From contig CAMCSO010000004.1 in NCBI GenBank assembly GCA_945877545.1, positions 1-42,669 on the forward strand: a stretch of DNA of 42,669 nucleotides, written 5' to 3'. Position numbers and translations under genes: made by a program. This stretch comes from Bifidobacterium breve. Its GTDB lineage: Bacteria > Actinomycetota > Actinomycetes > S36-B12. The notes under the pieces are model-generated. The model searched no databases. It was not told where the DNA came from and saw nothing but the letters and a program-made list of their open reading frames with translations. This document shows positions 1-7,774 of this stretch, in pieces; within the stretch, counting starts at the first letter, position 1; each line of letters opens with the position of its first letter.

Positions 1-7
1 GTCCACT

Positions 8-616
8 ATGACGAACATTCCAGGGCTACTCGCAGGTGTATGCGTCCTGCTGCTGTCGGGATGTACTGCCGCCGTCGATCGTGAAGCGGCTCCCCTAGCC
101 AGTTCGGATGCGCTCAAGACCAACTTGGGTTCCCGAATCTGCGTTGAGAACCGGTCGACGCTCCCCTTCATCGGCCGCTTCGAGGAGTTCGACTCGGCCG
201 ATCCAGATGGAGACATGCCACCCGGTGCAGTGATCTGCGCGGAAGGAACGCGTGTGGTTGGAGCCGACGTCGTCGGCAGTTTGGTCTTCTCGGACTGGAG
301 CAGGGGCTACATCGTTCGACACGACTACAACGTAAGCAACCCGTGGCTGGGTAAGCCGTTCGTCACACTTTTTCAGGACAACACTAAGCAAAACCCCTAT
401 GAGAAAATTGTCATTGGCTTCAAGTGCGTGAGTGACAAGGGCCTAGCCGAGGGTGAGTCCCGTTCGTGGGACAACGGCATTCTCGCGTTCACCGTCAAAC
501 GTCTGCAAGACACCGACTGGAAGGAGTTCCGACTTGAACTCACCGACAGCGCGGATCCCGTGACGGGGTACTCTCCGTCTGCTCGGATGTGCTCACAAGG
601 CAATTACCCGTCGTAA
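8..616 (+). CDS. putative lipoprotein, family A member 1
   Basis: A 202-residue protein with a short hydrophobic signal sequence and the lipobox LLSGC (Cys19), so it is probably a lipid-anchored protein on the outer face of the membrane. I do not recognise the family. Right after the lipobox linker it carries AVDREA. Two other lipoproteins in this window (5106-5738 and 7035-7583) have the matching motifs PVERQA and AVDRQA at the same place. The C-terminal half, with FTVKRLQDTDWKEFRLEL, resembles the YTVRAERWSDTTDRKVFRVWL segment of the third one in spacing and pattern. Three further cysteines (ICVEN, ICAEG, FKCVS) may form disulfides. The upstream region lies outside the window, so its promoter is unseen. 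The ATG at 8 is the only start giving a complete signal peptide. Function unknown. Confidence 0.75.
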   Translation: MTNIPGLLAGVCVLLLSGCTAAVDREAAPLASSDALKTNLGSRICVENRSTLPFIGRFEEFDSADPDGDMPPGAVICAEGTRVVGADVVGSLVFSDWSRGYIVRHDYNVSNPWLGKPFVTLFQDNTKQNPYEKIVIGFKCVSDKGLAEGESRSWDNGILAFTVKRLQDTDWKEFRLELTDSADPVTGYSPSARMCSQGNYPS

Positions 617-620
617 AGCC

Positions 621-642
621 CGCTGATGGCACGCCATCAGCG
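621..642 (+). terminator. hairpin after lipoprotein gene
   Basis: A perfect 10-bp inverted repeat (621-630 with 633-642) begins 5 nt after the stop codon at 614-616. There is no T-run, as is common for actinobacterial terminators. Confidence 0.55.
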
Positions 643-914
643 TCGGTCGAGACGGATTCCGTCGATGAAGGCGCGCCGCCCGGAGGCCTTCCTTTCGGGG
701 TGGACCTGACGAGTGGGCGTCAGGAGCATTTTTTGCTTCCCTTGAGCACGCAGACGTATCTGTGTCCGATCTCGGGCCCGCGGATTGCGGCACGCGACCT
801 CGACTCACATCCCTCCCACCCTCAGCCCAACTGGACGTTTCAGACGGTGGGCGCTTTCGACCACCCCTACAATCAGTCTCGCTGGGAAACTGAGGGAAGG
901 TGAAGGGGTCCGTG
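643..914. other. intergenic, no gene seen
   Basis: About 270 bases between the hairpin and the MntA-like gene. Short open frames exist on both strands but none has a recognisable product or a good ribosome binding site. Confidence 0.5.
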
Positions 915-1238
915 ATGCAGGTGCCAAGTCCGGAACGAAAATCCTCCGTGAGGCCATCCGTGGTACTCCAAACTCATCGCCAAAAGGTTCGCGACATCGT
1001 TTCAGCCCACCGAGCCACCAATCCGAGAGTTTTCGGCGCTATTGCGCGAGGTGACGACACGAGCGAGAGTGATTTCGACCTCCTCATCGACCCGACCGCC
1101 GAGACGACGCTCCTCGATGTCGGTGCGATTCGGCACGAACTGCTTATCCTTCTCGGCGTGACCGTCGAAGTCCTCACGCCAAAAGCCCTCCCGACACGAT
1201 TTCGGGATTCAGTGCTCGCCCAGGCAGTCCCTGTGTGA
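915..1238 (+). CDS. MntA-like minimal nucleotidyltransferase antitoxin
   Basis: A small nucleotidyltransferase of the MNT superfamily, paired with the HEPN protein directly downstream (stop and start overlap as TGATG at 1236-1240). The catalytic signature is visible as G41-A42-X10-D53-F-D55 (GAIARGDDTSESDFD), followed by LLID and the third carboxylate position as Glu85 in VTVEV. In characterised MntA proteins the signature is GS-X10-DXD, so the usual Ser is Ala here and the third Asp is Glu. The ATG at 915 has AAGGGG 6 nt upstream; a GTG at 900 in the same frame is an alternative. In known pairs MntA transfers AMP to a tyrosine of HepT and so neutralises it. Whether that chemistry applies here is uncertain because of these changes and those in the partner. 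Confidence 0.8.
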   Translation: MQVPSPERKSSVRPSVVLQTHRQKVRDIVSAHRATNPRVFGAIARGDDTSESDFDLLIDPTAETTLLDVGAIRHELLILLGVTVEVLTPKALPTRFRDSVLAQAVPV

Positions 1239-1576
1239 TGCCCCCAAGCCTAGAGGATTACATCGAGCATATTCTCACTGCTATTGGGCGTATTTTCACT
1301 TACACACACGACGTGGATCGCGAGTTGTTCGCGACTGGTGGACTGATCCACGACGCTGTCATCCGCAATCTTGAGATCATCGGTGAAGCAAGCCATCGAA
1401 TCGCTACCCGCTTCCCTGACTTCGCAGCGTCGCATCCTGAGATACCTCTTGGAGCAGCCCATCAGATGCGGAACATCGTCGCGCATGTCGACTTCAAGGT
1501 CGACCTCGACCTGGTGTGGCAGACCATCGTGACGGACCTCCCAAGCTTGGCGCGTGCGCTCGAGAACTCCAAATAG
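1238..1576 (+). CDS. HepT-like HEPN toxin (DUF86)
   Basis: A 112-residue all-helical HEPN-domain protein of the HepT/DUF86 family, predicted ribonuclease toxin of the pair. The RX4H motif is present as RNIVAH (Arg78, His83). In the family it is normally extended to RX4HXY, and the Tyr is the residue modified by MntA. Here the sequence runs on as VDF, with Asp85 in the tyrosine position. The ATG at 1238 overlaps the antitoxin stop (TGATG); a GTG one codon upstream is an alternative. Family chemistry predicts RNase activity from Arg and His. The missing Tyr suggests either another control mode or loss of control. Confidence 0.82.
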   Translation: MPPSLEDYIEHILTAIGRIFTYTHDVDRELFATGGLIHDAVIRNLEIIGEASHRIATRFPDFAASHPEIPLGAAHQMRNIVAHVDFKVDLDLVWQTIVTDLPSLARALENSK

Positions 1577-1623
1577 GTCTCCCCGCAGGTAAGCATGGTG
1601 TCCCGCGGCAGTCCGGGGAGACC
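1576..1623 (+). terminator. stem-loop after hepT-like gene
   Basis: Perfect 9-bp arms GGTCTCCCC (1576-1584) and GGGGAGACC (1615-1623) with a 30-nt loop, starting at the last base of the stop codon. Probable transcription end of the toxin-antitoxin unit. Confidence 0.45.
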
Positions 1624-1656
1624 GTCCGCGTTGTTCCGTAGCACTGGGAGGCGTTC

Positions 1657-2436
1657 ATGATCCACGCAGGGGCACCATCGTCACCGGTCATTCTTCATGT
1701 GCCGCACTCATCGACGGCAATCCCCGCGGACGTACGACGAGGCATCCTGCTGGACGACGCCGCCCTCGATCTCGAACTCCTGCGCATGACGGATGCCTAC
1801 ACGGACACGATCGCAACTACGGCCGCTGCCGACGCAAAGACAACGCCATGGCGTTTCGTCAACGACCTCTCCCGCCTCGTCATCGACCCAGAGCGGTTCC
1901 CGGACGCCCGCGAGGAGATGCTGACCGCCGGGATGGGCGCCGTCTACACCCGCACCTCAGGCGCCGCGACGCTCCGCGCATCTGACGCCCTCGCAGAGGC
2001 AGGGCTCATCGCCCGCTACTTCACGCCCTACGCGACGGCCCTAGCCCACCTCGTCGACGATCGGCTCAACGCCTGCAGAGCAGCGACGATCATCGACGTC
2101 CACTCGTTCCCGAGCGTCGCCCTGCCATACGAGCTCCACTCGGATCTGGACCGGCCGGAGATCTGCATCGGCCGCGACGACACCCACACGCCGCAAATAC
2201 TCGTCGACGCAGCGGTGGAGGCCTTCTGTGGATTCGGCACGGTCGGCATCAACGAGCCGTTCATCGGCACGTATGTACCGCTCTCCCACTACGGGACGGA
2301 TCTGCGCGTGCGATCGATCATGCTCGAGGTGCGCCGTGACCTCTACATGGACGAGTCGAGCGGCGCGCCCAACGAGGGTGCCATGCGTGCGCTCGGCGCG
2401 GCACTCGCCCGCCTCATCGATTCCGCCGCCGAGTAG
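1657..2436 (+). CDS. N-formylglutamate amidohydrolase family protein
   Basis: A 259-residue protein of the N-formylglutamate amidohydrolase family (HutG/FGase, PF05013), metal-dependent enzymes that release formate from N-formyl-glutamate or similar N-acyl acids in the cytoplasm. Family signs are the N-terminal HVPHSS metal-binding segment near residue 14, DLSRLVIDPERF in the first third (near residue 69), IDVHSFPS in the middle and YGTDLRVRSIMLEVRRDLYMD towards the C-terminus. The start ATG at 1657 has GGGAGG about 6 nt upstream. No hut genes are nearby, so a role in histidine breakdown is not supported by context. A general deformylase or amidohydrolase role is equally possible. Confidence 0.85.
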   Translation: MIHAGAPSSPVILHVPHSSTAIPADVRRGILLDDAALDLELLRMTDAYTDTIATTAAADAKTTPWRFVNDLSRLVIDPERFPDAREEMLTAGMGAVYTRTSGAATLRASDALAEAGLIARYFTPYATALAHLVDDRLNACRAATIIDVHSFPSVALPYELHSDLDRPEICIGRDDTHTPQILVDAAVEAFCGFGTVGINEPFIGTYVPLSHYGTDLRVRSIMLEVRRDLYMDESSGAPNEGAMRALGAALARLIDSAAE

Positions 2437-2440
2437 ACGG

Positions 2441-2460
2441 CCAGCCACTGTCAGGGCTGG
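2441..2460 (+). terminator. short hairpin after amidohydrolase
   Basis: CCAGCC (2441-2446) pairs with GGCTGG (2455-2460) just after the stop at 2436. It separates the amidohydrolase from the riboswitch-controlled unit. Confidence 0.4.
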
Positions 2461-2477
2461 GGCGTACCTTCGGTTTA

Positions 2478-2562
2478 GGTCACGAGTGAACGACGCGAAG
2501 CCCCCTGGCTAGTCGTTCCGGCAACCGCGCGTCCCGTCGCACGGTGCCTCCCGGGGAAGACC
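2478..2562 (+). promoter_or_regulatory. SAM-IV type riboswitch aptamer
   Basis: The sequence follows the SAM-IV consensus closely. P1 is GGTC (2478-2481) with GACC (2559-2562). The conserved CACGAGTG follows. P2 is GAACGAC paired with GTCGTTC around the internal AAGCCCC...GGCT element. CGGCAACC then leads into a GC stem and the conserved GGTGCC. SAM-IV riboswitches bind S-adenosylmethionine, occur in Actinomycetota and usually control methionine or sulfur genes. Here the only gene in range is the uncharacterised one at 2623. Recognised by eye; a covariance-model search would settle it. Confidence 0.85.
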
Positions 2563-2609
2563 GGCCCTGCCAATGGCTGGTAGGGAAGTAACGGGCCCAC
2601 AAGGGCCGG
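2561..2609 (+). promoter_or_regulatory. possible expression platform of the SAM-IV riboswitch
   Basis: Two pairings exclude each other. GGCCC (2594-2598) can form a hairpin with GGGCC (2603-2607), loop ACAA. Alternatively CCGGCCC (2561-2567), which overlaps the 3' strand of P1, can pair perfectly with GGGCCGG (2603-2609). The last bases of that segment belong to the weak Shine-Dalgarno GGAAA (2608-2612), 10 nt before the ATG at 2623. This suits translational control; the direction of switching is not determined. Confidence 0.5.
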
Positions 2610-2622
2610 AAACGAGTACGCC

Positions 2623-3579
2623 ATGTCCGCAACAAGCACTCCTGAGACCGCGTCGCTGCTGCCGTGGCTTTCGGGCAGCGGTCCGCAGGACCTGCCTGCC
2701 ACCCTGCAAGTCGAGCCTGAGCCCGGCGAGCCCGTGGAACTGTCGGGCTCTATCGCGAGGGGGTGGCTGCCTCGTCCGGCGGTGGACGTGGCGTCGTCGT
2801 GGCTGCGTCAGATCACCATGGTGCGATTCGGGCAGGCGCAGCTTCGTCTTCAGGCCAGGCTCGAGGAACCCGCCTTCGCGGGCGTCCAAGGCGATCAATA
2901 CGGACAGCGACCCGAGATGCGGTGGCCCCTGTCCGGCGAACTCCTCATCATCGGCGCGGTACGCGGACCGACCGCGACCTTCGACCAGGAGGCCGAATGG
3001 AGCCGGGACGAACTGACCCGCCAACTCACGGCGTACGGGATGCAGGCACTCCCCGCGACCACGTTGGACAGGCGCCACGTGTGGACCGAGCCCTCGGTGA
3101 TCGCACTGCCCGGCGCGCTGCAGGAGCGCCGCGATTCAGACTGGCAGGTGATGGCTCTGGACATCAGCAGGCGGCTCGGGATCCGCACCGTGGTGCGGGT
3201 CACGGAAGGCAGGTGGGAGGTGCTGACCCTCAGCGAGCCACCATCGCGACGATTCGACATCGCCGCGTCGGCCGCGTGTTCCCTCACTCGAGACGACGAG
3301 CATCGCTGCCCTATGCAGTTGGCACCTCAGGTCGGCGCATACTGCCGCATGAGCGGAGGTCCCTGGACCTCGGCGTCCATCGACGCGGCCGCCGGATGGC
3401 GCGACCAACGGAACCGACTCGTCACCACTGTCGGGTGCGACACTTGCGAAGGAACCCGCCACCAGTTCCAAGGCAAGATCCACAACAGCGGCGGACCGAT
3501 CACCATCGTCAATAGCCCCACACCCACCAGATGGCTCACCCCAGACGGGCGCCGGATGGACACCGACGAAGGACATTAG
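2623..3579 (+). CDS. protein of unknown function behind SAM-IV riboswitch (DUF3293-like middle)
   Basis: A 318-residue, probably cytoplasmic protein with no signal peptide or membrane segment. I do not recognise it with certainty. Residues about 105-205 (from LSGELLIIGAVRG through WTEPSVIALPG to RRLGIRTVVRV) are reminiscent of DUF3293, a domain of unknown function. The last third is a separate cysteine-containing domain: residues about 220-275 contain RCPM, AYCRMSGGPW and VGCDTC, which may bind metal or form a redox site. The gene stands alone between a riboswitch and insertion-sequence debris. If the riboswitch is real, expression responds to SAM, placing the protein in methionine, cysteine or methyl-group metabolism. 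That is inferred from regulation only. Confidence 0.7.
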   Translation: MSATSTPETASLLPWLSGSGPQDLPATLQVEPEPGEPVELSGSIARGWLPRPAVDVASSWLRQITMVRFGQAQLRLQARLEEPAFAGVQGDQYGQRPEMRWPLSGELLIIGAVRGPTATFDQEAEWSRDELTRQLTAYGMQALPATTLDRRHVWTEPSVIALPGALQERRDSDWQVMALDISRRLGIRTVVRVTEGRWEVLTLSEPPSRRFDIAASAACSLTRDDEHRCPMQLAPQVGAYCRMSGGPWTSASIDAAAGWRDQRNRLVTTVGCDTCEGTRHQFQGKIHNSGGPITIVNSPTPTRWLTPDGRRMDTDEGH

Positions 3580-3984
3580 CGAGATGCCGGAACGCCTAGT
3601 GAATACGCCCTCGGCCCGCATGAGTCAAAAACTCTGCAGGCCCATCCGCGATCGGCAAGCTGGAGTAGGTGACGCGCGAGGCCAGTCGTGGGCTTGTACT
3701 CACTGGGCTTGAACATGCGCCGCACACCATCTCCGTCCCTGCCCAAATCTGACCTCCTCGACTGGCCCGTCGCTCCGGTCCGATGAACTTCAGGCCGCCT
3801 GATTTGTCCGGTTTCAGCGTGCGATAGACGTGCATAGTGAGGGGCTTTGTGCGCGCATCAGAGGACCCGAACACCTAGTGGTTGTCGCCTTCAATTTGAT
3901 TGGGCGCGTTAAAGTCCATAGCGCATAACTCCAAATAAAAGCGGGTGGCGAACGCCACTTTCGTAAGTACCACCTACCGGAAGG
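3580..3984. other. intergenic, no intact gene
   Basis: No convincing coding frame. Near its right end is the palindrome GTGGCG-AA-CGCCAC (3945-3958). The sequence TGGCGAACG (3946-3954) recurs inverted as CGTTCGCCA (3987-3995), possibly the outer edge of the insertion-sequence debris that follows. Confidence 0.4.
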
Positions 3985-4150
3985 AACGTTCGCCAACATC
4001 GAGTACGCCCGTCTGACCTTGCAACTGCGCGAGGTCATCGAGAACATGCACGCCGATGGATACGTCCAGAGCGACATTGCTGCGGCGTTTGGGGTTGATC
4101 AGTCCACGGTCTCCCGAGAGCTGCGTCGCCGTCCCGAGGCCTACGCCGCC
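3985..4150 (+). pseudogene. IS30-family transposase N-terminal remnant
   Basis: The frame read from 3994 onward gives a typical IS30 N-terminal helix-turn-helix: RLTLQLREVIENMHADGY, then IAAAFGVDQSTVSREL. There is no good start codon, and the catalytic DDE part is missing: after about 55 residues the similarity stops and IS110-like sequence takes over. Probably a dead fragment left by an insertion or deletion. Confidence 0.65.
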
Positions 4151-4179
4151 CGTCCGTGGCCTGCTCCGCGGCAATCAGC

Positions 4180-4912
4180 CGGGTGCGAGGCCTCGCCGTA
4201 CACATCCACCCGATCCTGGAGAAGTCGCTGGGAGACAACGTGCACCAATAGTCCGTCCTTCACATGCTCGTCGAGTCTGGCCGGCCAGCCGGGCTGTGCC
4301 CGTTCGGTCGGAATCGGATCGACCGGGAGCTCTCCAAGCACGCGCCGCGCGTCCACGTCCGACTCGCGGCCGAGATCTGACACGCCTCGCAGCTCAGACC
4401 GTCACCGTTCACGTCCCCGGAACCGCCGCGGCAGCGGCGGGTGCGGCGGCTGCGGCCAGGGTCTTGCCCGGCATCACGAGCCAGACCCTGCCGCCGAGAC
4501 CAGTGCAGATGAGTCGCCGAAGACGGCGAGAGGGTCCCTGATGCCTACCCTCTTGCCGAGGTCCTGACGTCCATGCCGGGAATCGGCGTCAGGATCGCAG
4601 CACGGTTCCTGGCCGAGTCCGGCGGCGGCGGCGGCGGCGCATTCCCCCACCGCCGCCTACTTGGCCGCGCATACCGGCCTCGCGCTCGTCATCAGGCGCT
4701 CGTGCAGCTTCATCCGAGCGGAGCACGTCAACCGCGGATGGAACAGGCCACTGAAGAACACCCTGTTCATGGCCGCATTCGAATCGCTGCCAGCCGAGGG
4801 TAAGAAGCACGACAGCGCACTCATCAACCTCGCCCGACGCAAGACCAACGTCATCTGCGCCATGGCCAGAAACCATAAGCGTTACACCCCCTCAGCCCGC
4901 GTCGCCGCTTGA
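4180..4912 (+). pseudogene. IS110-family transposase remnant (C-terminal half)
   Basis: Pieces of an IS110-type transposase appear in order across three frames. HIHPILEKSLGDNV is followed by an in-frame TAG at 4249-4251, then SVLHMLVESGRPAGLC and LSKHAPRVHVRLAAEI. After a frame change come LAAQTVTVHVPGTAAAAA (from 4386), MPGIGVRIAARFLAES (from 4573) and, after another shift, LAAHTGLALVIRRS to KKHDSALINLARRKTNV ending at 4912. The N-terminal DEDD catalytic half is absent. At least one nonsense codon and two frameshifts make it a pseudogene. It abuts the IS30-like fragment, so two elements were joined by deletion or nested insertion. Confidence 0.8.
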
Positions 4913-5105
4913 CGAACGACAAATGGACACCCCCTGAACCGAGGGGTCTGCAGTGATTGCGGGAATACGGCCAGCACTCTTACGCTACACAAAGCAGATG
5001 TACCGCTCTATTGGCGCACGACGTCATCGCGGAGTTCGCGTGAGGGCATGTGAACGCGATATTGCATAAACAACACAAGCGGTGAGGCATCATGAGGAAC
5101 TGTAG

Positions 5106-5738
5106 ATGAGACCGAGATTCACGTTGGCAGTGTTGATGACCGTCGGATTGGCGGTATCGGCATGTAGCGGTGAAGGAACAGCATCACCCAGTTCTTCAGT
5201 GACAGACTTGCCGGTCGAACGCCAAGCGGGAATCACGGGTGGAGGCGGAGGTGGTAACGCTCCTGACTCACCGGTTGCTGTGCAGAACGAGCTTGGCGCC
5301 TATTGGAGTGAGCAGGGCATCCCGATCACATGGAAGGTGAGCGAGGTCGACAACCACGACTGGGCCGGAAATCTCCGCCCCGATCACGCACCGCCGAATG
5401 GTTTCCAAGGTCTGAAACAGGATGCTTTCTCGGGGGCGTACCGCGTCCCACTTGAGTGGAATAGCAGTGGCTTCGAGATACGGTTTGTCTTGACTCCTAT
5501 CGTCAGTGTTAATGGCCAGAGCATGGATCTTCAACCCATCACGTTCACTGGCTATGCGGTGTCCTCCAATGCCTGGTACATGGAAGTGGATGGAACCCGG
5601 ATCCAGTGCAGCCAAGACAAGGCAAGCAGTTACCCGGTGTCAACATGGCACAAACTGCCGAACGGGAAATCTACGTGGATTTACTATGACTTCGTGTGCA
5701 GCCCCGGTCTGGCGACCGTGGTGATGCGCAGCTGGTAG
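5106..5738 (+). CDS. putative lipoprotein, family A member 2
   Basis: A 210-residue protein with signal peptide and lipobox AVSAC (Cys20), expected to be lipid-anchored outside the cell. After a Ser-rich linker comes LPVERQAGITGGGGGG: the V-E-R-Q-A part matches the AVDREA and AVDRQA motifs of the lipoproteins at 8-616 and 7035-7583, while the glycine tract is specific to this one. The rest is a probable beta-rich globular domain of unknown function (for example GFEIRFVLTPIVSVNG). The ATG at 5106 has GAGGA about 9 nt upstream. Base composition is less GC-rich than the core genes to the right, which fits an acquired accessory gene. Confidence 0.72.
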   Translation: MRPRFTLAVLMTVGLAVSACSGEGTASPSSSVTDLPVERQAGITGGGGGGNAPDSPVAVQNELGAYWSEQGIPITWKVSEVDNHDWAGNLRPDHAPPNGFQGLKQDAFSGAYRVPLEWNSSGFEIRFVLTPIVSVNGQSMDLQPITFTGYAVSSNAWYMEVDGTRIQCSQDKASSYPVSTWHKLPNGKSTWIYYDFVCSPGLATVVMRSW

Positions 5739-5743
5739 AAACG

Positions 5744-5860
5744 TTGAGGATTCGCAACAAAACATTGCTGACAGCAGGAGCCACTGCGGCCGGGTTCATG
5801 CTGGGGCAGCCGGCGACCAGGGATCGCGACGTCCCGGTCGTACCGATCGATGACGGCTGA
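5744..5860 (+). CDS. possible small exported peptide
   Basis: A 38-codon frame starting with TTG, 5 nt after the preceding lipoprotein. It would encode a basic N-terminus (RIRNK), a short hydrophobic stretch (TLLTAGATAAGFML) and a polar tail. It looks like a signal sequence or the beginning of a lost gene. The weak start codon and absence of homologs I know make this only a possibility. Confidence 0.2.
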   Translation: MRIRNKTLLTAGATAAGFMLGQPATRDRDVPVVPIDDG

Positions 5861-7034
5861 ACCAGTAGTGCACCGCGCAGGAAATATTCGCTCCCCGCCA
5901 ACCAGTTCTGCACGTTGCGGATCCGCCCCGCGTATCACTCCTCTCCCAGTTCGTCGACCATCAGTGCGCCATTCGTGTTGCGCAGATCCTAAAGTTCGAT
6001 GGCGCGCGTAACGGTCACGACCTCGATGAGGCGTTCTATCGCCGACACAGCACCACTCGACCCAACCGGAAAACCTACGCTTCATTGACCTTGATCCAAC
6101 CGCGTCTGATCCGATGAAGCTGCCGCTGCGTTCTGGCGGAAACGCGGCGTGGCGAAACCCCTTACGGCGTCACCCTTGGTGATGTAGCTGTCGGCAGATG
6201 TTCAAAAGAAGAATTGCGACCCGCAATGAGGCAGAGCTTCACGCGCTCTCCCTCATCCAGAATCGCGGGGTCTTGCTCACTGCATGCATCATCGGATGCC
6301 TTCCTGCTCTTCATGTACGTCCGCAAGGAACGGCGCCGGACCGTCATCTTCAGCGAGTTCTGACCCAACTTCGAACTCTTGCCGTCGCGGCTTAATGCGA
6401 CGTGGGTGCGGTGCTTGACCTTCTCCTGCACAGCGAAGGTGCCTGGTGCCTATTGCGTGATCGCCGCGAAACAGCGGCATAGCCGATTCAGCATCTCTGG
6501 AAGTCTCCAGAAACACCGCCCCCGACTGACGTAAGAGCAATTGACCTCCTCACAAGTGTCATGACAACCCGGTCACGACCCTTCTGAATCAACCCAAATC
6601 CTGTGGCCGACAAATCCGAACGACGATCGACGGCGATGAGGTGGAGCGGCTCACACGCCTCGACCCTTGCCCAGTTGCACTCGTCGACTTCATTGAGGGA
6701 CTGATCCTCCAGTGCGCCGCTTCTGCGGAGTCACCGCTAGCACCTCTTGGCATTCCGGCACTTGTCGACACGAAATCTGGACGAATCGTTCATGGGGGAT
6801 TGCCAGATCGAATTGCTGGCCCACGGCGAGGGTGAGGCGAGCACTCTCGTGAGTATTCGCCGACCCATAGCCTGGGAAGGCAGGCCCTCGCCGCGCGCCG
6901 CCTTCGGACTCACCCTCATCCGTTTGCAGACCCGCTCGATCCCCATGGCGCCCTGGCGCAGGACCGACCTGTCCCGGATCGAGCCCGCGCCCGTGCACAT
7001 CCCCCACCACTAGGCTCATCACCATCGCAACAGG
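5861..7034. other. long non-coding or decayed stretch
   Basis: About 1.2 kb without a convincing gene. A stop-free + strand stretch around 5920-6090 (read as QFVDHQCAIRVAQILKFDG and GHDLDEAFYRRHSTT) looks protein-like but has no start and no recognised family. Frames at 6162-6540 on the minus strand and 6747-7013 on the plus strand have no supported product. Lying between two lipoprotein paralogs and near transposase debris, it is probably an erosion product. Confidence 0.4.
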
Positions 7035-7583
7035 TCATTTGCAGGCTGTCCAATGCCAATGTCTCGGACATTCAGTATCCAACCAAACCCGAAAGACCTT
7101 TCGGTCTGTTGTATCGGACCACCTCTCGGCTCGCACGGTGTAGCCGCCTACCTTGTATGTCCACGGCTCATTCACCATGAAGTTGTGACTTTCAGATTTT
7201 CCGTCCAATGTGGACGAGACGGCAAGTTGCGGATACCCGTACGAGCCATTGTGGCCTTCAATGGAGAGCACGTTCGTTCCGGTGCTGTCATAAAAGCGCA
7301 GCGCCAGGTATTTAGCGATAGTTTGGCCGCACGCGAGGCCAAGTTTGAACGGACCGCGGCCCCACTGTTCGTCGGTGCTGTAAGGAATTTCAACTGTCAG
7401 GTGTTCGTGTTCTTCATACAGGCTCTGAGAGACGCACACCGAAACGCCATCGATACCAATTAACGAGGCCTGTCGGTCTACTGCGGTAGGCGCAGCTGCG
7501 TCACCATGTGAGCCACAGGCAGAAAGCCCGAGCACTGCGATTGTGGTGACGGTGGCTAGGCGTGAGAAACGGCGACGGCTCAT
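7035..7583 (-). CDS. putative lipoprotein, family A member 3
   Basis: A 182-residue lipoprotein candidate: basic MSRRRFSR start, hydrophobic segment and lipobox GLSAC, followed by PTAVDRQASLIG, the motif shared with the other two lipoproteins of this window. The chosen start is the ATG at 7583, with GGTGA 5 nt upstream. A longer frame to 7619 exists but would spoil the signal peptide. The C-terminus (GGYTVRAERWSD then KVFRVWLDTEC) parallels that of the 8-616 protein. Four cysteines in the mature part suggest disulfides. Opposite orientation to its paralogs. Function unknown. Confidence 0.72.
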   Translation of the reverse strand: MSRRRFSRLATVTTIAVLGLSACGSHGDAAAPTAVDRQASLIGIDGVSVCVSQSLYEEHEHLTVEIPYSTDEQWGRGPFKLGLACGQTIAKYLALRFYDSTGTNVLSIEGHNGSYGYPQLAVSSTLDGKSESHNFMVNEPWTYKVGGYTVRAERWSDTTDRKVFRVWLDTECPRHWHWTACK

Positions 7584-7774
7584 AAGGTCACCGTAAGTAG
7601 ATCGACGGTCGATACGCAACGTCTCGGTGACCCCCGAAACAGGGGGCGGTCAATGGTGTCATTGAACACGACAGTCTCCGTTTCTGTTCCTCAGCAGTCA
7701 GCCGCGCGTTCACCCCACCGCCGGGCGCCCCACGCACCAAAGCAGCCACGGTATGCGGGTGGGACACACGCTCG

